Part shown: positions 26,617 to 34,448 of the stretch, piece by piece
Layout of the letters: each line of letters opens with the position of its first letter
Numbering within the stretch: the stretch's first letter is position 1
Assembly: GCF_003388735.1 (NCBI RefSeq)
Contig: NZ_QUBQ01000002.1
Location: 1-64,000, forward strand
Length of the DNA stretch: 64,000 nucleotides
DNA from: Paenibacillus paeoniae
GTDB taxonomy: Bacteria > Bacillota > Bacilli > Paenibacillales > Paenibacillaceae
Direction: 5' to 3'
Notes under the pieces: model-generated
Told to the model about the DNA's origin: nothing
What the model saw: the letters and a program-made list of their open reading frames with translations, nothing else
Database searches by the model: none
Program-made: the position numbers and the translations under genes

Positions 26617-26657
26617 CCGTTGCACCTGCTTTCTGACGAACCTCCGTTACGCGATCG

Positions 26658-28190
26658 CTAGCTTAGGTTCGGGTCCGTTTCTACTATTATAGACGAATCA
26701 TCCCGCTCGGAAAAGTCTATCGGCAGCCAAATCGTGAATGTAGACCCTTCATTCTCCAGCGTAACCACTTCAACCGAGCCTCCATGTTCATCCAATATCC
26801 ACTTGGCAATGGATAATCCTAGGCCCGTTCCGACAGTAACACCACGTGATTCATCAGCGCGATAGAAACGGTCAAAAATATGCGGAATCTCATCCGGATC
26901 CATACCGATGCCCGTATCCTGAATTCTCCAACCGACATAAGTAGCGGTACGGACAGAGCTTAACTCCACATGCCCGGATGATGTGTATTTGAATGCATTT
27001 TCGATAAAGATAAACAACAGCTGTTGCAGGTAATCATAATTGCCGTATACCGGCACCCCAACCAGCTTGGATAAGTCGCCCATCTGCCATTCTGCCGTTC
27101 GAGGCAGAAGCTGCGCTCTTCTTACCACTTCTTCCGTCAGCGGCAGCAATTGCAGCTGCTCCTTCTCCATCACGTAACCCGCATCCGCGCGCGCCAGCGC
27201 CAGCAAATCGCCGACGAGTGTACTCATTCGCCGTGATTCCGCCGCAATGTCGGACATCGCTTCACTGGACATCTGCCAATGGTCCGTCGTCAGCATGAGA
27301 CCGTCTGTCCCCATAGATTCACCTGATTCTTTGGCACGAGACCACATCTTCTCCAGCAAATCGATATTGCCGCGTATAGTCGTCAGCGGCGTACGAAGCT
27401 CATGAGAAGCATCGGAGACGAATCTCCGTTGCGCTTTATAAGCGTCATCGAGTTCATTATACGCCGTCTCCAGCCGCGAGAGCATGGAGTTAAGCGTATC
27501 GACAAGCACACCTACCTCATCCTTTGGTCCCTCTGAAGGGATTCGCATACTCAGATCAGAGCCCTTCTCGATCTGCTGCGTGGCATCGATCACTCGCCCG
27601 ATTGGGCGAAGCGCCTGACGAGCGATGAGCATACCTACTGTAAAGGCAATAATAACGATAAGAATGGAATAAGAAATAAGTGTGTTGCGCAGGCCGGACA
27701 AATATTTGTCTTCATTATAGGTTAAAACGCCAACCTGGAGCAGGCCGACTATTTGTCCATCCGATATAGGGGAAGGAATCAGCCTTTGGTACGTCAACAA
27801 ATCATATTTAGTCTTTCCTACTTCAATGACTCGCTTATAATACCCCTCTTCCGGCTTGCTCTTCTCATCGGGATATGAGATCTTAACCCCTAATTGCGAT
27901 AAATTTGGAGATTGATCAATAACCTTCTCGTGATAATTGACGAGCTGAACAAATGTATCTTTATCCAGCAGCCGGCTTTCGCCATTCAGCCTCAAATTCA
28001 AGATATCTCTATCTTTTAACATTAGAAGACTGGCATTGACATTCACTTGACTGCTTTGCTTCTTGAGCATAACTTTCAAGTCGTTGTACGTATTCCAATT
28101 CACAAACAAATAGACGCTGACGCCGAACACTAGCAAAGTGATCGCCAGCAATCCGGAGTACCACAAGGTCAGACGAAGCCGAATGGACAT
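26658..28190 (-). CDS. HAMP-containing sensor histidine kinase
   Basis: 510 aa. Transmembrane helix (WYSGLLAITLLVFGVSVYLF), an extracytoplasmic loop of about 130 residues, a second helix (ISYSILIVIIAFTVGMLIA), then HAMP, HisKA (FVSDASHELRTPLTT) and HATPase_c domains with GTGLGLSIAKW. It autophosphorylates on the His and passes phosphate to the regulator upstream, four nucleotides away. The earlier in-frame start at 28262 would overlap the regulator and lacks a site. Context beside htrA suggests envelope or secretion stress sensing; this is inference. Confidence 0.9.
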   Translation of the reverse strand: MSIRLRLTLWYSGLLAITLLVFGVSVYLFVNWNTYNDLKVMLKKQSSQVNVNASLLMLKDRDILNLRLNGESRLLDKDTFVQLVNYHEKVIDQSPNLSQLGVKISYPDEKSKPEEGYYKRVIEVGKTKYDLLTYQRLIPSPISDGQIVGLLQVGVLTYNEDKYLSGLRNTLISYSILIVIIAFTVGMLIARQALRPIGRVIDATQQIEKGSDLSMRIPSEGPKDEVGVLVDTLNSMLSRLETAYNELDDAYKAQRRFVSDASHELRTPLTTIRGNIDLLEKMWSRAKESGESMGTDGLMLTTDHWQMSSEAMSDIAAESRRMSTLVGDLLALARADAGYVMEKEQLQLLPLTEEVVRRAQLLPRTAEWQMGDLSKLVGVPVYGNYDYLQQLLFIFIENAFKYTSSGHVELSSVRTATYVGWRIQDTGIGMDPDEIPHIFDRFYRADESRGVTVGTGLGLSIAKWILDEHGGSVEVVTLENEGSTFTIWLPIDFSERDDSSIIVETDPNLS

Positions 28191-28194
28191 TCCT

Positions 28195-28890
28195 CTATCC
28201 TGCCTCCCCCCTGAGCACGTAGCCCGTACCGCGAACGGTCTGAATAACCCGTTTTCCGCCACCTTCTTCTACCTTCTGCCGCAGCATGGCGATATATACC
28301 TCCAGCACGTTGGATTCGCCGCTAAAGTCAAACCCCCATATCTTCTCCATGATGGCGTCACGCGTCAGAACCCTTCTTGGATTTTGCATAAAAAGCAGCA
28401 GCAGGTCGTATTCCTTGCTCGTCAACTCAATGCGACGGCCTGAGCGAATCGCTTCGCGCGCGTCCATATCCAGAACCAGATCTTCGAAGCTAAGTTGATG
28501 GCTGCTGGTCTCATCCAGCTTGTCCGATTTGCGACGAAGCAGCGCTCTGGCTCTCGCCAGCAGCTCTTCCAGCGCGAACGGCTTCACCAGGTAATCATCC
28601 GCACCCAGATCAAGCCCCTTCACCCGGTCGATCACATCATCCTTTGCCGTCAGCATCATGATCGGCACAGTGCTGCCGCTTTCGCGAACGCGTCGGCATA
28701 CTTCCCATCCGTCGATCTTAGGCATCATGACATCCAGTATGATTAAATCGGGGTCGACATTCAGAAGAGTCTTCAGACCCTCGGCTCCGTTAGATGCCGT
28801 CGTCACTTCATAACCTTCGAAAGCCAAGCTTCTGCGCAGCATCGATATAATTCTCTCGTCGTCATCCACGACTACGATATGCGGTCTCAT
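28195..28890 (-). CDS. OmpR-family response regulator
   Basis: 231 aa. The receiver has acidic pocket DDD, phosphorylation Asp in LIILDVMMPKIDG and Lys in VKPFALEEL; the winged helix ends QTVRGTGYVLRGEA. The ATG at 28890 has AAAGGA at 8 nt, better than the ATG at 28896. It is the first gene of the two-component operon, and the gene order htrA, regulator, kinase resembles the CssRS-htrB and MprAB-pepD loci in function. A direct-repeat site before htrA may be its target. Confidence 0.92.
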   Translation of the reverse strand: MRPHIVVVDDDERIISMLRRSLAFEGYEVTTASNGAEGLKTLLNVDPDLIILDVMMPKIDGWEVCRRVRESGSTVPIMMLTAKDDVIDRVKGLDLGADDYLVKPFALEELLARARALLRRKSDKLDETSSHQLSFEDLVLDMDAREAIRSGRRIELTSKEYDLLLLFMQNPRRVLTRDAIMEKIWGFDFSGESNVLEVYIAMLRQKVEEGGGKRVIQTVRGTGYVLRGEAG

Positions 28891-28913
28891 GGGCATAATC
28901 CTTTCATCCGAAC

Positions 28914-28942
28914 AAAAAGCGCAGAGAGTCGAAACTCTGCGC
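28914..28942 (-). terminator. htrA terminator
   Basis: An 8-bp stem GCGCAGAG/CTCTGCGC (28919-28926, 28935-28942) followed on the minus strand by TTTTTGTT, 28 nt after the htrA stop. It separates htrA from the two-component genes. Confidence 0.8.
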
Positions 28943-28969
28943 CTTGTTCGCTAGTTGAGCAGCAGTTGG

Positions 28970-30553
28970 TTATTCTAATCCAAATACGTTTTTATCGCCG
29001 ATTTCGACCTTCAAGTTCATCTCTTTTCCTTGGCGGATAATATTGAATTCCACCTGCTCGCCGACTTTTCTGGATTTAATATCAGCAATCAGCGCTGCCG
29101 AAGAAGACATCTTTTTACCTTCTACGCCCATAATAACGTCGAATTGCGTAAGTCCTGCCAGGTAGGCTGGTGAATTGTAATAAACGCTTTTCACTAGCGA
29201 ACCTTCCGTTTTTTCAAGTTTAAGCTGCTTCGCCATTTCATCCGTTACATCGTATAGCTCTGCCCCGATGAACGGTGCCGCTTCTTTAGGTACCTCAGTG
29301 TTGTTTTTCAAGCTGTCCAGCACTTCTGTAATCGTGCTGGTCGGAATCGCAAAACCAATCCCTTGGGCTTGCGAGCTAACTGCCGTATTAATGCCGATAA
29401 CCTCACCCTTCACATTCAGAAGCGGTCCGCCGGAGTTGCCCGGATTAATGGAAGCGTCCGTCTGGAGTAAATGCTTGTAATTGCGCTCGCCCTGCTGGTC
29501 AGGGATATCGATTGGACGTTCTTTGGCGCTAAGCACGCCTGCTGTAATCGTATGATCAAATCCGTAAGGATTGCCGATTGCCACTACCCAGTCGCCAATA
29601 TTAATATCATCGGAGCTTCCAAGCGACAGTGTCGGGAATGCCTTATCCCCTTCAATCTTCAGCACAGCCAAGTCCAAATCATAGCTTGAGCCCAGTAGCT
29701 TTGCCTTGAATGGTTTGTCATAGCCTTGTACCGTAACCCGAATTTCGTCGGCTTGACCGACCACATGCTGATTCGTCAGAATGTATCCGTCAGCCTCGAA
29801 GAAGAACCCGGTGCCGATGCCGGATTGTTGCAGCTCGCCGCCCTTCTCCTCACTCGGCGCTTGTGTTCCCGGATAATTGTCGCCAAAGAACTGTCTGAAG
29901 AACGGATCGTTGAACAGGCTGTTGCCGCCGTTGTTCGTCCTTGCCTTCGCATAGGTCTCAATCTTGATCACAGCCGGGCTTGCCTGCTCGAAGAGCTGAG
30001 CGATATTGTCGGGTCTAGCTACAACGTTCGATCCGCTGCCTGCACCACTGCCGCTTACCGTCGTTCCCGAACCTGCGCCGCTGCCTGCCGACTGCGTTGC
30101 AACCGCATTGCCCGTAAACCAGTTGCGCGTATCCGCCGCATACATAAGTCCGCCTACGACCAGTACGCCTGCCATAAAGGACAGGAACATCGATTTGAAT
30201 GTCGGGCCTTTCTTTTCCCTTACTTGAAAAGCATTTTTCACATTCCCGCCTGCTGGTGGAACCGGTCTGATCTGAGGCGGATAAGAATGCGGCAGTTGCG
30301 GCGTCCCTCTCTCATATCCATCCGCTCGTTCATAGCCATTCCCGCTAGTAATAGACTGTGATGGTTCATTGACGGTAGGACCATAAGAATAATAGTAAGA
30401 AGGCTTCTGTTCTTGGACGTGAGCATGTTCCGCTGCCCCGACATGGTCATTCGCATCATTTGCTTCGTTCGTATTGTTCGTATCGTCTGGACGCTTCGGC
30501 TCCCCCGGATTGAAAAAGTCGTCGTATCCCTTTTTGTTGTTTTGATCATCCAT
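28970..30553 (-). CDS. htrA: HtrA-like serine protease (membrane-anchored)
   Basis: 527 aa. A 110-residue hydrophilic cytosolic N-terminus rich in Asn, Pro and Tyr is followed by a transmembrane helix (SFMAGVLVVGGLMYA), a Gly/Ser linker, a trypsin-like domain and a C-terminal PDZ domain. The catalytic triad is in TNQHVV, SYDLDLAVLK and INPGNSGGPL. It degrades or refolds misfolded secreted proteins outside the membrane. GGAGGAG precedes the ATG by about 7 nt. It is monocistronic with its own terminator. Confidence 0.94.
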   Translation of the reverse strand: MDDQNNKKGYDDFFNPGEPKRPDDTNNTNEANDANDHVGAAEHAHVQEQKPSYYYSYGPTVNEPSQSITSGNGYERADGYERGTPQLPHSYPPQIRPVPPAGGNVKNAFQVREKKGPTFKSMFLSFMAGVLVVGGLMYAADTRNWFTGNAVATQSAGSGAGSGTTVSGSGAGSGSNVVARPDNIAQLFEQASPAVIKIETYAKARTNNGGNSLFNDPFFRQFFGDNYPGTQAPSEEKGGELQQSGIGTGFFFEADGYILTNQHVVGQADEIRVTVQGYDKPFKAKLLGSSYDLDLAVLKIEGDKAFPTLSLGSSDDINIGDWVVAIGNPYGFDHTITAGVLSAKERPIDIPDQQGERNYKHLLQTDASINPGNSGGPLLNVKGEVIGINTAVSSQAQGIGFAIPTSTITEVLDSLKNNTEVPKEAAPFIGAELYDVTDEMAKQLKLEKTEGSLVKSVYYNSPAYLAGLTQFDVIMGVEGKKMSSSAALIADIKSRKVGEQVEFNIIRQGKEMNLKVEIGDKNVFGLE

Positions 30554-30629
30554 ATGCGTTCTCCTCCGTTCGATTGCATGTCATTTAATCTATTTCCTTG
30601 CACATTTATCTGTTAGTTCTATCATGCAC

Positions 30630-30654
30630 ATTCTACCTTAAAACAAACTTAAAA
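30630..30654 (-). promoter_or_regulatory. htrA promoter region with direct repeats
   Basis: On the minus strand, a -10 TAGAAT (30630-30635) is preceded by two copies of TTTTAAG (30637-30643 and 30648-30654) exactly 11 bp apart. Such spacing is typical of OmpR-family binding sites that replace a weak -35. The adjacent response regulator is the natural candidate. Confidence 0.4.
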
Positions 30655-30707
30655 AACCATGAATTTTAGATAACTTTTGGGCTCGTCAATATTCATCATT
30701 TAAATTG

Positions 30708-30741
30708 AAAGAGCCAGGGGAGGCATCCCTCGCGGCTCTTT
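30708..30741. terminator. Terminator-like hairpin in the htrA/yugN gap
   Basis: An 8-bp stem AAAGAGCC/GGCTCTTT (30708-30715, 30734-30741) with flanking A and T tracts lies in the 505-nt gap 30554-31058. No gene is seen next to it; the rest of the gap holds the htrA promoter, the 167-bp element and a terminator. Confidence 0.5.
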
Positions 30742-30838
30742 ATTAGTTTAGCATATTTATAATTTCTGTGGGGATCTAGCGATATTACTTCTAATACGAT
30801 ATAGGTGTCTATACTAGAACAAGTCAATCTGAAAAGGA

Positions 30839-31005
30839 CTAGGGTGTGTCTGAGAACGCTGAGGGCAGCAAATTTTGCCGAATTTTCGTTCCATGCAAGG
30901 CGCGTTTGCTTGACGTACCCGGGGGTACGTCAAGCAAACGGAACGAAGCAGGGGGCGGAAAGGCGGTGAAAGGTGCCACTAAATGGGTTTTCAGACACGC
31001 CCTAG
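30839..31005. mobile_element. 167-bp MITE-like palindromic element
   Basis: Terminal inverted repeats of 19 bp with two mismatches (CTAGGGTGTGTCTGAGAAC at 30839-30857, and the complement of 30987-31005, CTAGGGCGTGTCTGAAAAC) bound a non-coding interior. The CTA of each end could be a 3-bp target duplication. Inside is an 18-bp perfect inverted repeat with a 2-nt loop (30903-30920 and 30923-30940). No transposase is encoded, so a non-autonomous element is the best reading. Copy number in the genome is unknown. Confidence 0.65.
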
Positions 31006-31012
31006 AACAAAT

Positions 31013-31054
31013 AAAACAGCCAGTCACCGGAAAATATCCAGGACTGGCTGTTTT
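31013..31054 (-). terminator. Terminator of the YugN-like gene
   Basis: A 13-bp perfect stem AAAACAGCCAGTC/GACTGGCTGTTTT (31013-31025, 31042-31054), followed on the minus strand by ATTTGTTC, begins 4 nt after the stop and abuts the MITE-like element. Confidence 0.88.
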
Positions 31055-31058
31055 ATGA

Positions 31059-31472
31059 TCAGCGTTTCAACAAACGATCCACTTCGCTCATAATCTCCTT
31101 CGCCCGCTCCGTCCAGCGATCATCTACTGGAGCGTCGGGATCGGAGGGCGATTGAAACTGGTCGAACATCGCGCCCACTACCCGGAAGGACGCCTCGGGA
31201 TCATTGCCCTCTTGATACAGATGCCGCAGCACGTAGGGTGTAGCGAACCGAATGATGGCATTGTTCTCCGACAGCTCGCTGTCGATATTACCGTCAGTCA
31301 CCTGGAACGGAATACGAAGCCATACCTTGTTCTCATTATCGAGCGCACGGTCGAACGAGCCGCCGTCATAATCCCAATTGCCGCCAAGCGTGAAGCCTTG
31401 TTCTTCCAGCAGCACCTGCATTTCTGTAAATTTCTTCTCTACGCCTTCCACTTCCGAAGCGATCGGAATCAT
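31059..31472 (-). CDS. YugN-like family protein
   Basis: 137 aa acidic soluble protein matching the YugN-like family of Bacillales (start MIPIASEVEGVEKKF, then LGGNWDYDGGSFDRAL and FRIPFQV-like segments). Function is unknown. The frame extends upstream, but ATG 31472 with GGAGG at 9 nt fits family length. It lies 72 nt downstream of liaR on the same strand with no clear terminator between, so it may be read through from the lia operon. Confidence 0.75.
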   Translation of the reverse strand: MIPIASEVEGVEKKFTEMQVLLEEQGFTLGGNWDYDGGSFDRALDNENKVWLRIPFQVTDGNIDSELSENNAIIRFATPYVLRHLYQEGNDPEASFRVVGAMFDQFQSPSDPDAPVDDRWTERAKEIMSEVDRLLKR

Positions 31473-31543
31473 GCGGGCATACCTCCAGCCTTTTTTTCCG
31501 TATTTGCTAAAAGGTAGTATGCCCGCAGCCAAGTTACGTTATG

Positions 31544-32209
31544 CTAGACGCGATTCGCCCAGCCTTTGCGGTGAGCGAGCACCGCAAGCTGCGTCCGATC
31601 CTCCAGCTCGCACTTCATCAGCAAATTGCTGACATGTGTTTTCACCGTCTTGATGCTAATATGAAGTTCTTCTGCAATCTCCTTATTCGACAAGCCGTCC
31701 GCAATAAGGAGCAGCACTTCCTTCTCCCGCTCCGTCAAGTCTTCATCGCCGGACTGAGCCGTTCGCTGCCGCAGTCCTCTTGTCAACGCCTGCGATACGT
31801 CCGTTGTCATCACCGGCATGCCTTTGAATGCTCCGTTAATGGCATAGATCAGCTCTTCCGCCGATACCGTCTTAAGAACATAACTGACCGCTCCTGCCTC
31901 GATCGCCCCGTATACCTTGTCGTCTTCCAAGAAGCTGGTGAGCATCACGATCTTCATATGAGGATATTTCGAGATTACGGCGCGAGTTGTCTCGATCCCG
32001 TCCATCTCCGGCATCATCAGGTCCATCAATATAATGTCCGGGCGCTCCTCTTCCGATCTGCTATCCAACCAGTTCAGTGCTTCTCTGCCGTTGCCCGCTT
32101 CTGCAATGATGTCTAACTTAGGTTCCAGCATCAAATAGGTGCGAAGTCCAATTCTGACCATATCATGGTCGTCGACAATCATAACCTTTATCGTATCTGA
32201 TCCATTCAT
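31544..32209 (-). CDS. liaR: LiaR-like NarL-family response regulator
   Basis: 221 aa. Receiver with DDH, phosphorylation Asp in IILMDLMMPEMDG and Lys in VLKTVSAEE, followed by a LuxR-type helix-turn-helix (LTEREKEVLLLIADGLSNKEIA). It responds to cell-envelope stress with LiaS. The start overlaps the liaS stop by 4 nt (ATGA). The three genes liaF, liaS and liaR in this order match the Bacillus regulatory core; liaI and liaH effector genes are not seen here. Confidence 0.93.
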   Translation of the reverse strand: MNGSDTIKVMIVDDHDMVRIGLRTYLMLEPKLDIIAEAGNGREALNWLDSRSEEERPDIILMDLMMPEMDGIETTRAVISKYPHMKIVMLTSFLEDDKVYGAIEAGAVSYVLKTVSAEELIYAINGAFKGMPVMTTDVSQALTRGLRQRTAQSGDEDLTEREKEVLLLIADGLSNKEIAEELHISIKTVKTHVSNLLMKCELEDRTQLAVLAHRKGWANRV

Positions 32210-33243
32210 CGGCTCTGCTCTCCCCGGTATATTTTCGGAATCGTTACCTTCACTCTTGTTCCGCTGCCAACCTTGCTTACGATATCTGCGTTGCCGCTCA
32301 GCTTCTGCGCTCTCTCCTGCATTGTGGACAAGCCATAAGAGCCCGTCTTTACCGCGTCTGCTTTGAACCCTCTCCCGTCATCTACGAGCATCATCACGAT
32401 TTGCCGTTCCGTATCTGCCAGCGTTAACGTACAGCTGGTAGCTCCAGCATGCTTGACGATGTTCGCCATCGCCTCTTGCACGATCAGGAACAGCTGATGC
32501 TCCTTCGCTTCGCTAAGCTGCTCTGACAGCCGCCACTCCAATGAGCCTTGCAGGCCGTTCTGACGGCAATAATCGGGGAACCACTTGTCCAGCGCTTCCT
32601 GAAGCGTCCTGCCCTCCAGCTCCATCGGACGCAGTTGAGCGATGAAGTTACGCATCTGCTTTTGCGCCAAATTGGACATTTGAATAAGCTGGTCGAGCAC
32701 CGACTTTGCCCGCTCTTCATCCACTTGCTGAAGCTTTGGCAGGGAAGAAGCGCACATATGAATCGCAAATAATTGCTGACTAACCGTATCGTGAAGATCG
32801 CGTGCCATACGCTTGCGCTCCTCCAGCACGGCTGCTTCATTGGAAGCCGCTTCAATAAGCACCTTTTCCTCGCCCATTTGCTGCAGCAGCTTCATCTTCT
32901 CTTCCATCTGCTCGGCCAGTTCATTGAACTCCCGATAGAGCGGCACAAAAGAATTATGACCTTCTTCCGTAATGCGCACTTCGTAATTGCCGTTCACTGC
33001 CTGCTTCAAGGACAAATGCAGCGTATCCAGCCTTTGGCCGAATCGCTGCGCTGCCCAGTAGCCGAATCCCCCGCTTACTAACACGATAAGCAGGCCCGAC
33101 CATAGCTTAAGCTCAAATGATGTAAATTGATGACCGACAATGACTGTCCCTAATAGCATGACCAGCAATACGGATACGAGAGACGACAGGGCGAACATGC
33201 CAATCAGTTCCCACTTGCCGCTCCGCAAGAAACGAACCATCAT
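32206..33243 (-). CDS. liaS: LiaS-like sensor histidine kinase
   Basis: 345 aa. Two N-terminal transmembrane helices with a short loop (so an intramembrane-type sensor), a HAMP region, HisKA_3 dimerisation with the phospho-His in MARDLHDTVSQQLFA, and a HATPase_c domain with DDGRGF. It signals to LiaR and is held in check by LiaF. GGGTGA precedes ATG 33243 by 7 nt. Seven nucleotides separate it from liaF. Confidence 0.93.
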   Translation of the reverse strand: MMVRFLRSGKWELIGMFALSSLVSVLLVMLLGTVIVGHQFTSFELKLWSGLLIVLVSGGFGYWAAQRFGQRLDTLHLSLKQAVNGNYEVRITEEGHNSFVPLYREFNELAEQMEEKMKLLQQMGEEKVLIEAASNEAAVLEERKRMARDLHDTVSQQLFAIHMCASSLPKLQQVDEERAKSVLDQLIQMSNLAQKQMRNFIAQLRPMELEGRTLQEALDKWFPDYCRQNGLQGSLEWRLSEQLSEAKEHQLFLIVQEAMANIVKHAGATSCTLTLADTERQIVMMLVDDGRGFKADAVKTGSYGLSTMQERAQKLSGNADIVSKVGSGTRVKVTIPKIYRGEQSR

Positions 33244-33250
33244 GCCAGCT

Positions 33251-34270
33251 TCACCCTACCTTCGTCACGCGTGTATCGCCGATAAAGGTACTGACGATGA
33301 GCTTGATTTTTTTGTCGGCGTCCGCATAATGCGAGGACTTCGCATTGACGTTTGTGAATATACCGCCTTCTTTCTGGCCAAACACCTTCACATCCCCGAT
33401 GAATGCGCTGGATACAACCTGCACGCCTACCTCGTAGTCATTCGGAACATATACCTTCACATCGCCGATAAAGGAAGAAATCGTAACTTTGGTTACACCA
33501 AACGGAATCTGTGCTTTAGTCAAATCAAGAACAGTATCTCCGATAAAATGGGAAATGTTCATCGGCTTCAACTCCCAGTAATCATGCCCCATGTGAATAT
33601 CGCCGATAAATCCGGATCGGTTAATCGTTCCAGCGTCGTGGTTCCACCATTCCACATGTTCCTTATGTCCGCTACCTTGGAAACCGGAATATTTGCGTTT
33701 TTTATGCTTGCTATAGCCATCATCCATTTCGTAAGGATCGCTGTCATACTCATGCTGCTTCGTTTTCGATTGTGCCGAATTTCCGTGGCTGTTATGACCG
33801 TTATATTCGTCAGAGTCGTCCCTTCCCGTCGGGTCGGGATGAAGCGGAGGTGCCGGAGGTACCGGCGATTCGTCCTGGTAAGGACGATAGGACTGCCAAT
33901 CCTCGGCAGGCGGCGAATGCTTCTTCTTCTTACGGGGACTCCAGATCATTCGAAGTCCGACGAATATGATGACAACCGGAATCAAAAACGGAATAATATC
34001 CCTGACGGACCACGTAAGGAAATTCAAGTTGGTGCCAAGGAATATCGCACCAAACATGACCATAAATAAACCCCATGAGCCCGAGCCGCCGTGGCCGCGT
34101 CCAGACATCATCTGCGTCAAGCCGAAATAAATGAGGATACACGGCCAAAAGGTCGAAAACACATCTCCAATGCTAAAATCCAAATAACCGAGCTGCCTAA
34201 GCAGAAATGCTACACCCAACGAAATGATAACAAGTCCGGTCAGCAACCGGCTTGCGAAGTTTCCATTCAT
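33251..34270 (-). CDS. liaF: LiaF-like inhibitor with repeated FIGD motif
   Basis: 339 aa. About four N-terminal transmembrane helices (residues 1-100), a long disordered charged linker rich in Lys, Pro, Asp and His, and the C-terminal LiaF/DUF2154 domain. The motif FIGD occurs five times in the C-terminal domain (GFIGDI, HFIGDT, SFIGDV, AFIGDV, TFIGDT), typical of a beta-solenoid-like fold. LiaF inhibits LiaS in the absence of stress. ATG 34270 has AGGAG at 8 nt; the frame from 34294 is less likely. Confidence 0.9.
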   Translation of the reverse strand: MNGNFASRLLTGLVIISLGVAFLLRQLGYLDFSIGDVFSTFWPCILIYFGLTQMMSGRGHGGSGSWGLFMVMFGAIFLGTNLNFLTWSVRDIIPFLIPVVIIFVGLRMIWSPRKKKKHSPPAEDWQSYRPYQDESPVPPAPPLHPDPTGRDDSDEYNGHNSHGNSAQSKTKQHEYDSDPYEMDDGYSKHKKRKYSGFQGSGHKEHVEWWNHDAGTINRSGFIGDIHMGHDYWELKPMNISHFIGDTVLDLTKAQIPFGVTKVTISSFIGDVKVYVPNDYEVGVQVVSSAFIGDVKVFGQKEGGIFTNVNAKSSHYADADKKIKLIVSTFIGDTRVTKVG

Positions 34271-34305
34271 GTCGCCAACTCCTATGCCCTTCAATTTATA
34301 TGCTA

Positions 34306-34373
34306 AGTATACCTGATTGCCCGTCTCTCCATAAGGGACGGCCGATTGAACTTCATCTCAGTCTCTAGACCGA
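34306..34373 (-). promoter_or_regulatory. liaF promoter with candidate LiaR dyad
   Basis: On the minus strand, TTATGG (34329-34334) and TATACT (34306-34311) are 17 nt apart, a promoter with a weak -35. Upstream, centred near -67, an inverted repeat TCAGTCT-CT-AGACCGA (34358-34373; one arm mismatch) could bind LiaR. Position fits activation; identity is inferred from the context. Confidence 0.45.
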
Positions 34374-34406
34374 TATGAAAGTAATTTTATGGAAAATAGT
34401 TTGACC

Positions 34407-34440
34407 AAAAAAATACCGCCGTTGCCCAGGCAATGACGGT
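34407..34440 (-). terminator. Terminator of the soluble MCP-like gene
   Basis: A 12-bp stem with two mismatches (arms ending at 34440 and starting at 34415) is followed on the minus strand by seven T residues, nine nucleotides after the stop at 34449. Confidence 0.85.
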
Positions 34441-34448
34441 AGGGGGTT

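Noticed and set aside
30839-31005. The 167-bp palindrome as a simple terminator
   Set aside because: It has terminal repeats, lacks a T-run, and a separate terminator for the neighbouring gene lies beside it at 31013.
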